From: Boesenbergia rotunda
Taxonomy: Eukaryota; Streptophyta; Magnoliopsida; Zingiberales; Zingiberaceae
Direction of reading: 5' to 3'
DNA: 64,000 bases
Assembly (NCBI GenBank): GCA_024364735.1
Contig: JAGFNQ010001191.1
Location: forward strand, 88,057-152,056
Below the pieces are notes generated by a model. That model saw only the letters and a list, made by a program, of their open reading frames with translations, was not told the origin of the DNA and did no database searches. The number at the start of each line of letters is the position of its first letter. Within the stretch, counting starts at the first letter, position 1. The translations under genes and the position numbers were made by a program. Below are positions 19,643-31,358 of this stretch, piece by piece.

Positions 19643-21299
19643 CACAATCCATCTAGTCTTCCTGGAGAAATCCTCTTGAGATCCATTGATCACGGATCCC
19701 AACTTGACTCCTATAGCTCCCCCTTGAGCTCTTGGCCTTAGTCACCTCCCTAGGTGACTTATCTATGATGGCAAGGCCACATCAGCGTACCTCTGGTACT
19801 TCTTGACCTATAGATCTAACATTCTTTACTTTGGATACCTTGTCCTTAGTTAAATTCTTCTTCCTCCCCCTAAATGGCTTTCCCTTGTCATTTATGGACT
19901 TTCCTTTGCTATAGTGGTATGACACTCTTGCATATGGCCTTTTCCTAGCATTTTATCTCATAGATTGATATCGTAGACCTGATCTATCATTGTCGGGGTC
20001 TTGACTACCCAACATCATGCCTAAACCCTTATATTCAATAGTGAATCTCTCTAGGGTTTTCTCTAATTTATCAAGCTTTGCTCTCAAAGCTTGTTTTTCC
20101 CTTTCTAGGTTCTTAACCTTAGCATCAACATGTCCACCTTGGACATTTCTAGATCTACCCATTTGTCTAGGCATGTGTCTCCCTTTCTTTGGATTAATGT
20201 CTTGGTCCTTAGGTCTAACAATTCTAGGTTTATCATGATACATGTATTTCTTAGGATTTTGATATACAATATTAACCCTATTTTTATCATGATATCTAAA
20301 ACCAAAATTATGCATAGACAAACAGTTTTCATTATTTCTAACACACAGAGGAATTTGAACATGCTTAAAGTTAGAGATTACCTCCCTTACCCTTGTAGCT
20401 CCCCCTTGATGTGAACTTTCCTTCTTCTCCTTCTTCTCCCACTTCCTCGAATGTTCTAATTTCTTGAACTCTTCTTTTCTTGAGCATTTGGTGTGGTAGT
20501 ATCCTAGCTCACCACACGTGAAACACCTAATGTGCTTCTTCTCCTTCTTTTCCCTACAACCCATGTTAGATTTTAAAGAAATTGACTTGGGTTTAGGGTT
20601 TACCTCCTTTTTACATAACGGACACTTGTCCTTGTAGTGTCCCTTCTTGTTGTACCCAAAAAAAATAATGTGGTCTTTTGACTTTGCTTTGGTGAAGGTG
20701 GAAACCTCTTCTTGCTCCGGCATTGAGGATGGTCTCTCCTCCCCCTCAATCCTTGAAGTGGAGACTTCTTCTTCCCTTTTTGATGAAGTAGATGATTCTT
20801 CAATTTCTTGTGCCACTTCACTTGAAGACATGGATGAATCTTTTCCTTCTTTTCCCTCCTCTTCAGATGTTAAGCTTCTTTCCTCATTCGATTGGTCCTT
20901 CTCTTCTTCTTGGACCACTAAGCCCATCTCATTGGCCTCTTCTTTTTCTTATATTCGTGTAGAGTTTTCATGAAGCGCTATCATCTTGCTCTATAATTCA
21001 TGTGCATTTTTATACTTACCTACACGATTAATCACATCATTAGGCAAAACATTAAGTAAAATTGATATTACCTTATCATTTGCCTTTGATTGCGTTTGTT
21101 GCTCCTTATTCCAATATCGTGGTCGGAGCTTTTTCCCGTGTTTATCTTTTGGGACTTCAAATGGCTCTTCTAGAGTGATCATGAAATTCCAATCCATGCC
21201 GAACCATGTCTTTGTTCGCATCTTCCAATACTCGAAACTCTCATGGTCGTAGGGAGGTGGAACATTGATATCGTCCCCTAATCTTTCTTCAATCGCCAT
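19643..21299 (-). pseudogene. gag: Gag polyprotein of element A, broken
   Basis: Same Gag family as element C, starting MAIEERLGDD at 21299 with the PPPYDHESFEYWK block. The frame stops at KNAHEL (TAG replacing the Trp of ELW) and again just before 20927, then continues to 19953; C-terminal similarity runs on to the B insertion at 19642. Zinc knuckle 2 (CFTCGELGYYHTKC) has lost its His (Tyr instead), and knuckle 1 reads FFGYNKKGHYKDKC with both leading Cys gone. The C-terminal LEREKQALRAKLDKLEK segment is shared with C. Nucleic-acid binding was probably lost. It lies about 55 bases from its primer-binding site. Confidence 0.85.
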
Positions 21300-21351
21300 T
21301 TCCTCTAGCTTCTTGATCTCTCAGCAGTTAGTCCGTATATGAGTGAACCTT

Positions 21352-21365
21352 GCTCTAATACCACT
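21352..21365 (-). promoter_or_regulatory. Primer-binding site of element A
   Basis: Plus-strand GCTCTAATACCACT abuts the LTR at 21366. Its complement matches the initiator-Met tRNA end with one mismatch. Confidence 0.85.
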
Positions 21366-22356
21366 TGTTAGGACCTTGACGTTTAGCTAGAGGGGGGGTG
21401 AATAGCTACTTTTCAATTTTCTTCCTACACGTGTTAGCAAGTGCAAGCGGAAAAACTTAACTATAAACTAAAACAATGCTAACACATCACCTTTACGTGG
21501 TTCGGAGATGATACTTCTACTCCACGGCTGTCCGTAAGGTGGACAATCCCGATCCGTCGGTGGATGACTCCCGGGATGACCTCCGGCTAGCTCTTATCGC
21601 TCCTTGTGGGTGTAGAAACCTCGCCACAAACCCTTGACAACTTCTGAGCAGCTGTAGGCTACTAACAGGCTTTACCCAAGCTTGTTTCACCAAGGAAACT
21701 CAGCCAAAAATGAGCCCTCTTAGATAGTGCTTGATAATGTTCTGACCGTTACCAGTCGACTGGTGCTAACACCAATCGACTGGTCCACTTGGATTAGAAC
21801 GTTTTACCCTGATGTTTCGAATTCTAGTCGACACCAGTCGACTGCACATAGGATCAGTCGACTAATCTTTCTGTGCTCTACATCAGTCGACTGATCCAAG
21901 CATCAGTCGACTGGTCCACTCCTAAACCTAGGGTTTCCCTTCCTGAGTACAATTCTCTCAGTACTCGAACCCTCACGACTTAGTTGACTCCTCATCCAGC
22001 AACCTTGACCTGTTGCCGTCAAACCTTCTTCGACTTTGGCTCTCGTCCCTCAGATGCATGCAAGCCCATGGCTCGTCTCCCCATGTCATCCTTCGTGTAT
22101 GCCTCGAAGTTTGCTTCCCTTGGCTCATCGTCCCTACTTTGTCCACGGTCCCTTGGATGCATGCAAACCCACAGCTTGTCTCCCCATGCCATCCTTTACC
22201 GGACCCAAAGACGTCCAACTAAGTCTATGTGTATCCTGTAAACCTGCACACTTAAATACACATATTAGATCAACCTGAAACCCTAACCTAATCATATTGA
22301 CATAAACATCAAAACCCATCATCTGCCCGATTATACTTGGGTCGATTGCACCAACA
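21366..22356 (-). repeat. 5' LTR of element A
   Basis: 991 bases, TGTTAGGACC to GCACCAACA. The U5 end has GCTAGAGGGGGGGTGAATAG. Six or more CAGTCGACTG palindromes or variants occupy 21750-21925. The solo LTR G (30826-39584) belongs to this family. The right flank TAATT (22357-22361) has no certain partner because the left end is missing. Confidence 0.85.
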
Positions 22357-23340
22357 TAATTGGCCCGATGGGCTGGGGCTCGGCTCGAAGAACATGCGGG
22401 TTTTGAGACCCCCATTCGGATCGGCCCACCTAGGCCAATTTTAGACAGAGGACGACTCAGTCAAATAAGTAATCGGGTCGGACGAGAGCGCCCGGGTTCA
22501 GTAATGAGAGTCCCAAACCCGTAGCCATATTTCCTGACTGAGGGAAACCCCGACCGTGTCTCCCGACCAAGGGAGACCTCGCCCACTATTTCCTGACTGA
22601 GTGAAACCCCCTACTGAGTTTCCCAATGGGGGGGGACTTCATCCACGGTTTCCCGAAAGAAGCGATTTCGTAGGAGCTGACCGGCGATAGCTGAGCGCCT
22701 TATAGGCCAGTTAATCCGGTCGGTCGTACACAGAAGCTTCCTACGCCAGTACAATTCCTTGACACCATGCGTGTGATAGCTGCGACCACACTAGCGTCCG
22801 CTAACCGAGGATATCCCTGACACCGGTCGTGTCAAGAATCGCAGGGGCCTCACCAACTCAATTCGACCACTGACAAGTGCAATGAATAAGAGAAAGTCGT
22901 ACCATGGAGCCGTTAGGGAATCCCGGAGATAGTGACACCGGTCAGCCAACCACCGTTGATCCCTGACCTTGTCCTCGCATAGGACAAAAGCTATGGCAGA
23001 GCTAGTCGACTCCCCTGGCTATATATAGGACCCTCCCCTCCATCTCCCCCACGCAGGTATGGGAGCTACAGTGTTTTCATTCTTCTACACACTTCACCGG
23101 GCTTCTGACATGACCGTCAAAGGGCCTTTGTCGGAAATTTTTTCGACAGACTGCTAACGGTCCCTTTTCTATAGGTCAGAGCCAGTCGCCATTCAGAGTA
23201 CCCAACCCGACGACCCGTGATCCGCGATATTCCTCAGTCAGCAAAGCGGGCCACGTCATCAATTGGGAGTTCATCTCGCTCACCGACAGGATTAAATTTA
23301 GCGCTAGAAAAAAGACAATTAGCCTAATCGGAAGTGGAAG
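22357..23340 (+). repeat. Ty3/Gypsy LTR and leader fragment
   Basis: A GC-rich block unlike its neighbours. It contains short repeats of TTTCCTGACTGAGGGAAACC type (22550-22650), a promoter GGCTATATATAGGACCC (about 23019-23035) and a leader with TTTAGCGCTAGAA, which resembles the TTTGGCGCC-type leader found before many plant Gypsy gag genes. The left end was cut or overlaid by element A. LTR limits were not established. Confidence 0.55.
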
Positions 23341-23679
23341 ATGGTCGACTCCAATAAGATGACAGTCACCATCACACCGAAGGAATACGAGCTCCTGATT
23401 GCTACACGAGCTCAAAGGTTGTCCCAATAGCAGTGTCTGAGTGGTAGCCCCACTACTCGTTTCCCCGATTCCTCGGCAACTGGTCAATCAACCGAGTGGG
23501 GAGATGCTCCTAGACCAAGGGGCAACTAGTTTCCCACGCCCCTCGGTTTCTTCCGATCGAGGGAAGATGAGGCTCACTCGGGGCCCATGGAGATCTCTAC
23601 TTTCAGTCAAGCTCGTCATTGCCGACCCGACAATGGAAAGGCACTGCGGCGTCTCCCTAGCCAAGCAGTCCATCTCCGT
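23341..23679 (+). pseudogene. Gypsy gag N-terminal fragment
   Basis: From ATG 23341 the frame reads MVDSNKMTVTITPKEYELLI and then ATRAQRLSQ before a TAG at 23428-23430. The TPKEYELLIATRAQ style resembles the start of plant Gypsy gag polyproteins. Beyond the stop the reading continues in damaged form until element E begins at 23680. No zinc knuckle or later domain is present. The Gypsy assignment rests on the leader and this short block, so it is moderate. Confidence 0.45.
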
Positions 23680-25019
23680 CTTAGGACCATTACACATGAG
23701 AGGGGGGAGGGGTGAATCACGTGATTTAAAAATATTGTCGCTTTTTTTGAACTTAAGAAGAAATGTGAGTGCAGCAGAAACTAACAAAAAAGTAACCACA
23801 GAAAAATCGACGTAGTTCGGTTTTATTACTTCGGAGCCTTCGACGACTCCTACTGCAAGGCCCATGTCCTTTGGACCTCTCCGATGGGCAATCCACTAGT
23901 ACCATCTACCGGTAAACTCCTGGTAGAACGATCGAGTATAAGATATGGGTAGGAAGTGTAACAACTCTACACTTCCTACTTGATTAAATACAAATAAGTA
24001 AATCGTTACCGAACACAAGTGTAGAACTTTTCGTTTAGCTCGTGTGTTGGCGTTGTTCTTATGGAATCGTTTGGATGTGATCATGTCAAAACGGGGTCGC
24101 AGCAGGAAGATAAGTACCAGTAGGATGAGCGCGTGAGCTGAAAGTTGTAGTAGAAATTATTGTTCTGAGTTCACGGCAAGAATGCCCTTATATAGGGCGT
24201 CTAAAGCCCCTCAGTTCCCAACTGAGGTACCTCGGACAAAGCAAATTTTATCCACAATCCAAAGTCGTTGCACTCACCACTTTTCCACTCAAAGGCACCT
24301 TGGAACCCTTCTGAGGTGCCTCAATTGGGATTTGAGGCACCTCAGCTCGCTGAAACTCTATCTTCAGTGCAAACTTCACGGAGTCATCTCAACCACCTGA
24401 GGTGCCTCCGGTCCAAACTGAGACGCCTTGGGTACTATTCATCCAAGGAAACTTTTATAGAAAACCCCCTACAAAACCAAGTTGGTCCAAAAATAAGTAT
24501 ACCCTGAAAAATAAGGTTAGTAAACACATAGCATGGACCTAATGTAATGAGTATTAAATAGACTCGGTCTTCCCAAGACCAGGATTTAGTCAAAGGCCTC
24601 AACTTAGAGATCCGAAATGGTTCTAAATTAGACTACGCCTAAGGTCCCAACTGGGACTTATCCTTACTGGAATTCGAACCTCCATGACTTACCTCACTTA
24701 CCCTTGTGCAAATTTTACTCAACTATTTAACCCACCTGGACTGTTGCCAAGTCACCACCAACTTGGACTTTTACCAAGACTCAACCACCCTGGACTTCAA
24801 CCAGCAGTCAACCCCTCGAACCCAACTAGACTTTTGCCAAGACTCCACCACCTTGGACTTCATTCCAGGACTCCACCACCGTGGACTTCAGCCTGGTGTC
24901 AGGTTCTAAGTATTTCAATCCTGCACACTTAATAACAAGGTTAAACCACCTACTTAACTTTAACCTATTTGTCATTCATCAAAACCTGAGTTTGACAATT
25001 AGTGCAAACTGCACCAACA
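23680..25019 (-). repeat. 3' LTR of element E
   Basis: 1340 bases ending TGCACCAACA, with the first two bases degraded from TG. Palindromes of GAGGTACCTC / GAGGTGCCTC / GAGGCACCTC type lie at 24222-24415, beside the TATA box (CCCTTATATAGGGC, about 24184-24197). A GGACTT-rich degenerate repeat (CCAACTTGGACTTTTACC type) fills 24720-24900. Confidence 0.85.
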
Positions 25020-26434
25020 ATCTCTCCCTTTTTGATAGGGTTAAAGTTAGAAAATTGACAACAATAAAGATACTCAGGTAACCTAATAGCAGTCATTAGG
25101 TTCGATGACATGCTCTAAAATCAAGGTTGACTTAAAATATTTCAGATATTTTACTTTTTTAGCTTGTAACTCTTAATCCTCCCCCATTGGAATTCATCAA
25201 AACAAACAATAATGTTATCATTTAAGAGAATAAGCACACGCAATTTTGAAACTAAGGATAAAGACTTGCTAGCAATATTTGAATCCAAGGGATATAGTAA
25301 ACGATTTTCAAACGATAGTTTCAAAATCCATTAAAAAAATATGAGCTAAATTTAAAAGAAAATTTAGTTCATGAATACTATTTTCACCACTGTTAGAATG
25401 TTTTCAAGTCAGAATGAGTTTAAAAAATAAGTGCTTGACTTTGAAGCACTAAACATTTTCTGCATTTTCAAGGAATGACAATTTTGAAAATCATCTAAAT
25501 ATATTAGTTTTCAAAATTAGTCAAAGACATAATTTGCAACAACCTTTTGAGAATTAAGTTTTCACAATCAAGTAAAGTAATGATTTTGAAGTTCGAGTAC
25601 ACCTTGTTGTAATACAAACATTTTCCAAAAAAAAACTTCAGTTATAAGTTAAGTAATTTTCGAAGATAAGTTTTGAAAATGAACATCAAATAGATTAAAA
25701 GATTTGCAACATCTTTTAAAAATTAAGTATTTATAAATATGTTGACTAATAATTTTCAAAAACTAAAGTGAAGATTTTATTTGTCATAATATGTCAAGAA
25801 AAATAATTCGATAGGAAAAATAGTTCTTTAATTTTAATGCTGCCCTAAATTAATTAACTCACTTAGCCACAATTTCAAAGGAAAAGTATATTCATTTTGA
25901 AAATTATAAAAAAAATTTAAAAAACAAAATAGGTTAATTAAGAATAAAATAGATTTGCTCCCCCTGAACTAATTGATTGTATATCTTTAATTACATGTAC
26001 AACCTTTAGTTACTAACTAATAATCAAAGGATAGTAGTGTTTACTCGGTTGGTTAAGTGTTTTACTTGCCAGAAATGCTTAACTTGATTACTATAATTTT
26101 GTATTTAGTGCCCAGACTTACTGTAATGCATTGACATAAGCATTCTGAAGTTCAGGCAAAGTCCTATGCATTTCACATCATTCTATATTTTTACAATCAC
26201 AATCAAGTTAACCTAATGTGCTTTGTGAGATGCGAAGTACCTGGAGCTATAGATTCATGCTGTTCTAGGGGTCAAGCTTAGGCTAGGTCATCCTAATCAA
26301 CTTTTTAAGTATATGAATAATTTTCAAAAGTGAAAATATAAAAACAAAAACTAGTTGAATTGAAAAATCAAAAATAAATAAATAGAAAGGAAGTTTAAAA
26401 TGCAAACCAAGAGTCTTAAGTAAGCAATGGAATC
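25020..26434 (-). other. Non-coding 3' region of element E
   Basis: Begins with the polypurine tract; the rest is AT-rich, with many TTTTGAAAA-like repeats and a second pyrimidine box near 25176. No coding frame is supported. It ends at the pol stop codon. Confidence 0.6.
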
Positions 26435-29390
26435 CTAGTCTATAACACACATGTCAATTTGTCTTCTTAAGTTACTAAATTCAGATTTTGAAAGTGGTTT
26501 AGTGAATATATCGGCTAGGTTAGATTTGGATTCAATATGATTAAGCTCAATTTCACCTTTAACTACATGATCTCTAATGTTAGATTTCAATATGTTTTGT
26601 CCATGAATGATACACTGGATTTTTTGTTAGGTTAATTGAGCTTAAATTATCAATAAATATTTTTTACTTTATTAAAGTCTAGGTTAAAATCTTTTAAGGT
26701 GTGCATTATCCACAATAATTGAGTTACACATTCACCTAGAGCTATATATTCTACTTCAGTAGTAGATAGGGCAACACAGTATTATTTTCTACTAAACCAG
26801 CTAACAAGTGATGGTCTTTTTTTTATCTAACATACAGCTGGCATAATCCGAGTCAGAGAATCGAATAAGGTCAAAGTGGGTTGTTAAGTGTGCCTTTAAG
26901 AAATCTAAAAATTCTTTTAACTTGGTTTAAATGGGATTCCTTTGCACAGGATTGATATCTATCACACATGCTAACTATAAATAAAATATCAGATCTGCTT
27001 GTAGTTAGATATAGTAGGCTACTTATGACACTCCTATAGTATTTGAGGTCAATTGGTTTACAATTTGGGTCACTATCCAAAGTTTGATTTGTGGTCATAG
27101 ATGTTTTAATTTCTTTAGAGTTTTCCATTTTAAATATTCTAAGTAATTCCTTAGTGTATTTTTGTTGATAAACAAAAGTTCCTTCATGTGTTTGTTTAAT
27201 TTGCAATCCTAAGAAAATGGTTAGTTGTAGTACTTTACTCATTTTGAATTCTTATTCAATTAAACTTGTAAATTTTTGTAAAAAGTTCGAGTTAGTAGAT
27301 CCAAAAACTATGTCATCTACATAAACTTGCACTATAAAAATATCAGATTTTAAAGTTTTTACAAATAAGATTGGGTCAACTCGACCTTGGTTAAATCCTT
27401 TTGACTCTATATAATTGGTTAATCTTTCATACCAGACTCTAGAAGCTTATTTTAGTCCTTATAGTGCCTTTTTAAGTTTATAAACATAGTTAGGGTGTTT
27501 TAGATTTTCAAAGTTAGGTGGTTGTCCTACATAGACTTCTTCATAATTAGGTCATTTAGGAAGGCTGACTTAATATCCATTTGATAAAGTTTGAATCCCT
27601 TATGGGTTGCATAACTTAAAAGCATTCTAATAGATTCAAGTCTAGCTACTATGGCATAGGTTTCATCATAGTCAAGACCTTTTACCTTGCTAAAGCCTTT
27701 AGCTACTAATATGACCTTATTTCTTACTGTTTCACCTTGTTCATTTAGTTTATTCCTAAATACCCATTTTGTTTCAATAAATATTTTGTCTTTGGATGAA
27801 GGTACTAATTTCCAAACACCACTACGTTCAAATTAAGTTAATTCTTCTTGCATAGCTATAATCCAATCAAGGTCAAGTAAGGACTCTTCTATAGTTTTGG
27901 GTTTAATTTTAGAAATTAAGGCAATTTGACTTAAGTTCCTAAAAGAAGATCTAACTTGAAGCCTTAGGTCTGGGTCACCTATTATTTGATCAATTAGGTG
28001 AGCTAAACTGAAATGTGTGGATTTTTGTCTTTGTTAGTTTTGATTTGACTCAATTAAATCATCCTCTTGATTTTCTATTTGACTTGGTTCTAAATCATTA
28101 GTACTTGACCTAACAAAATTAATTGATTTATATTGGGTTTGATTAGAGTCCTTAGATTCATCAAATTTAACATTTGTGGTTTTTTCAATTCTTAAGGTGG
28201 TGTTATTGTAAACTCTATAGCCTCTACTAGTAAGTGAGTATTGTACAAAAATTCTATTTTAAACCTTAGAAGTGAATTTTTCTAGGTATTCTCTTGTATT
28301 TAGGATATAAACCTTACATCCAAAAACTTTGAAATATTTAAGATTAGGTAATTTATTATAATAAATATTAAAAGATATTTTTCTAAGGTTTTTATTTATA
28401 GTTGTTCTATTTTGAACATAACAGGTTATACTAATAGCCTCAACCCAGCGGTATTTTGGTGAATCATAATCGTTAAGCATTGTTCTTATTGTTTCTTGTA
28501 GGGTTCTATTTTTCCTTTTAATAATTCCATTTTGTTGTGGTGTTTTAGGATAAGAGAATTCATGATGGTATCCATTTTCTAAGCAAAATTGGTTAAATTT
28601 TTTATTTTTAAATTCACCTTCATTATCACACCTAATTCTTTTAATTTTTACCCTTTTTCTTTTTCTATTTGTTTACAAAAGTGATTAAAAATTTCAAAAG
28701 ATTCATCTTTATTTCTTAGGAATTTAACCCAAGTGAATCTTGAATAATCATCAACGATTACTAGACAATAGAGACTTCCATTTATAGACTTAATCTCATG
28801 TGAGTCAAATAGGTCTAAGTGAATTAGTTCAAGTATTGATTTAGTTTGTATTTGATTTGAGTTGATTTGGTTTGTTTTCCTTGTTGACAGGCATTACAGA
28901 TTGTTGACACAAGATTAGGTGATTTTGGTATGTCTCTAACTAAGCTATTTAATTTAGGTATCCTTTTAAAATGTGCATGTGCAAGTTTTCTATGTCAAAG
29001 CCAGGTTTCTCTTTCTAGGTTAAAAGGCAATTTTCTAAGGGTTTAGTAAGCTTAATTTAATTCATTAATATTATTGTACCTAAGTCCCCTAAGTGTTATA
29101 TCAGGGTTGTTAGTGTGTTTAATCACACATTCAGTTGATCAGAACTTAACCTTATAATCGGTATCACACAATTGACTAATATTAAGCAGGTTAAATTGAA
29201 AATTTTCAACAAGTAGTACTCTTTAAACAATGAAATCAGAAAGTTCAATATTACCTATGTCGATTACCTTAAGTTTACCGTTATTTCCAAACGCAACGGT
29301 TCCTAGGCTTTTGTATTTTAACTCTGTAAATTAGGTGGGATCCCCAGTCATATGTCTGTAGCACTCACTGTCTAATATCCATTTGATTTC
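26435..29390 (-). pseudogene. pol: Copia pol (protease, integrase, RT, RNase H), broken
   Basis: Blocks occur in Copia order on the minus strand. Protease/pre-integrase: KWILDSECYRHMTGD near 29341-29390, where the usual DSG reads DSE. Integrase: diffuse similarity 28500-29000, then RWVEAISITCYVQNR and LKYFKVFGCKVYILNT (28259-28480). RT: 27240-28020, with the catalytic YVDD intact near 27320. RT end to RNase H start: FLGLQIKQTHEGTFVYQQKY (26871-27242). RNase H: WFSRK, LSTTEVEYIAL and LADIFTKPLSKSEF, ending at TAG 26435-26437. Many stops and frameshifts separate the blocks, so no polyprotein can be made. The enzymes would copy the RNA and insert the DNA. Element type is certain; exact exon-like limits are approximate. 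Confidence 0.85.
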
Positions 29391-30137
29391 CTATAGTTAT
29401 AAAAAATTAGGCTAAGATTAAATGAATAATTTTGATTTAGTTGAGTTAAAATTTAACTTTCAGGTCTTGGCGAGCCTCAGGGGCCTTCTTGGTTATTAGA
29501 GCAACAATCCTTTTCTAGACAAAACCTTTTAAAGAAATTATACTTTTAACTTACTCTTTGAAAAACCCTAGTCTAACTAGTCTAGGATGTGTCGAGGTAG
29601 CTTCGGCTAGTTCCACCAAGTTAAAAAGAGCAGATAGGGTATACCTTACCCTACCTGACTTCTTAGACCGACTTTCCTATCATATTATCATCTCGCCCCA
29701 CCTTGGTACTAAGTAGATCAAGTGTCAAATTAACTTTTAAGTCTAGTTCTAATTACCCTAACGGGTAAAGACTGATTTTGAGGTGTCAACTAATTTGGTG
29801 CCTCCCCCTGAATATTAGGTAGGGTGTTTTGGGTTAATATTGTGGATGTCTTTTTTAGGGACATAATATTGGCTTTTCCCTACTTGCTTTGTTATGTAAG
29901 CTTTCGGGACCCACGCTTTTTTTAGGTTCTTGCATGAGTAGATAAACGAAACAAAAGATTCTAAGCCAATCTTATTTTGCATCCTATCCCAGATTTATTG
30001 TAAACATCTTTCTAAGATCCAAGAATTAGGTCAAGATTCTTGGATCTAGTTGTAAAAGTTTTTAATAAATCCTTAAGTTTTTGTACTTCACTATTTAGGA
30101 TGGAGTTTTTATTTTCAAGTTTAGTAGACTTTTCAGA
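29391..30137 (-). other. Gag-pol spacer of element E, no gene
   Basis: Damaged sequence between protease and gag. The segments CAGGTCTTGGCGAG and GTAGCTTCGGCTAGTTCCACC recur in element B (near 16930) and at 46300-46450, showing shared ancestry of the spacer. No open frame is convincing. Confidence 0.5.
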
Positions 30138-30825
30138 TTACTTTTGATCAATTGATTTGTTGTTAATAATTTGCTCCTTAAGGTCTTGATTTTCCCTAAG
30201 GAGTTGATCAATCCTAGATTCTGATGCAGTTAATTTTCTATCTAAACACGAAATGATTTTAAAAAACATTGCATTTAATAATTCCTGTATCTTGGTCGAG
30301 CCGTCAGAAAAGAGTACGGACTCATGGCTTGACTCATATTCGGACTCTTCATCTTGTTCTGATTCTGACTCAGGTCTGGTTGCCATTAGTACTAGGTAGC
30401 TGGGAATCCTTCGAGGGTTCTCCATCTGAGTCGTCAGAGGTGGTCTCGTCCCAAGTTGCTTACAACACCTTCTTCTTCTTTTTCCTCTTGAGTTGGTCCT
30501 CCTTCTTGAATGGGCATTCATGCTTGAAGTGCCCCTTTTTGTTGTAGCCAAAACAAGTGATGTTGCTTTTGGAGTCTATTGTGGGTGGCTTTATCTCCTT
30601 TTGAATGTCTTTTCTGGAGAATCTTTTCTTCTTCCTAGTGAACATCTTTCTTACCAGGTTCACCAAGTGTTCTTCATCATTTGAGTCTGAGTCTGACTCA
30701 CTTTCAGAGACCTCTTGGGTTCTACTCTTTGACATTGCTTCTTTTGAGGATCCTGTAAACAAAGCAATACCCTTCTCGGTTGTTTTGCCATTAGTCTATT
30801 CATGGAACTCTAATTCACAAAATAA
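30138..30825 (-). pseudogene. gag: Gag C-terminal half of element E
   Basis: Contains a Ser/Glu/Asp-rich stretch (SESESDSDSNDEEH) and a zinc knuckle, CFGYNKKGHFKHEC, in which the second Cys is Tyr. A Lys-rich run and a stop follow at 30460; further gag-like sequence continues in the next frame to 30138. The 5' boundary is the AATAA TSD of solo LTR G (30821-30825). The other half is at 39585-40173, where the reading KLKLDELF resumes. Confidence 0.8.
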
Positions 30826-31358
30826 TGTTGGTGCAATGACCAAAGTTTGATCGATATGATCATGGATTTTGATGTATGTGTCAATATGATTAAGTTAGGT
30901 TTTCATATTGATTTGATGTGTGTTTGAATCATGCAGGACTTGGTGGAACATACATAAGGAAAATCTCATCCTGGTGCTTAGGTCCTCAAGTCGGTGAAGG
31001 ATGGCGCATCTGAGAGACCACCGGATTAGGAGCAATGAAGTGGAGTCGAGGGAAGCAAACATCAAGGCATACGCGAAGGATGGCATCGGGACAAGCCGAG
31101 GGTTTGGATGCATCCAAGGGATGAGAGCCGAATGAAGAGAACTTCAAAGGGCGACTCCGGAGAGGATAAGTGTAAGTGTATAACAATATCAGCCGACTGG
31201 TAGAGATACTAGTCGACTGAATATTCTATAAGTTTCGAACAGCAGCATCAGTCGACTGTTCTGGATGGTAGTCGACTAGTCTATTTGAAAACTAGTCGTT
31301 GGCTAGTTGTTGCCTGAGCACCAGTCAACTGGTTCTAGTGGCAGTTGACTGGTGTTGG

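Larger units (their letters stand above)
5656..22356 (-). mobile_element. Element A, truncated Copia-type LTR element, host of B
   Basis: A minus-strand element seen as two pieces, 5656-5867 and 19643-22356, separated by the insertion of B (B's CATTC TSD lies at 5868-5872 and 19638-19642). Joining the flanks gives a continuous non-coding and gag sequence that matches the same region of element C (about 11560-11700). It keeps the 5' LTR, primer-binding site and gag. The 3' LTR is missing, so the left end was lost by deletion or recombination near 5656. No pol is present in the remaining part. Confidence 0.7.

Noticed and set aside
24660..24690. tRNA-like B box (GGTTCGAATTCC on the minus strand)
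   Set aside because: No cloverleaf, A box or acceptor stem could be built around it; it lies in an LTR.
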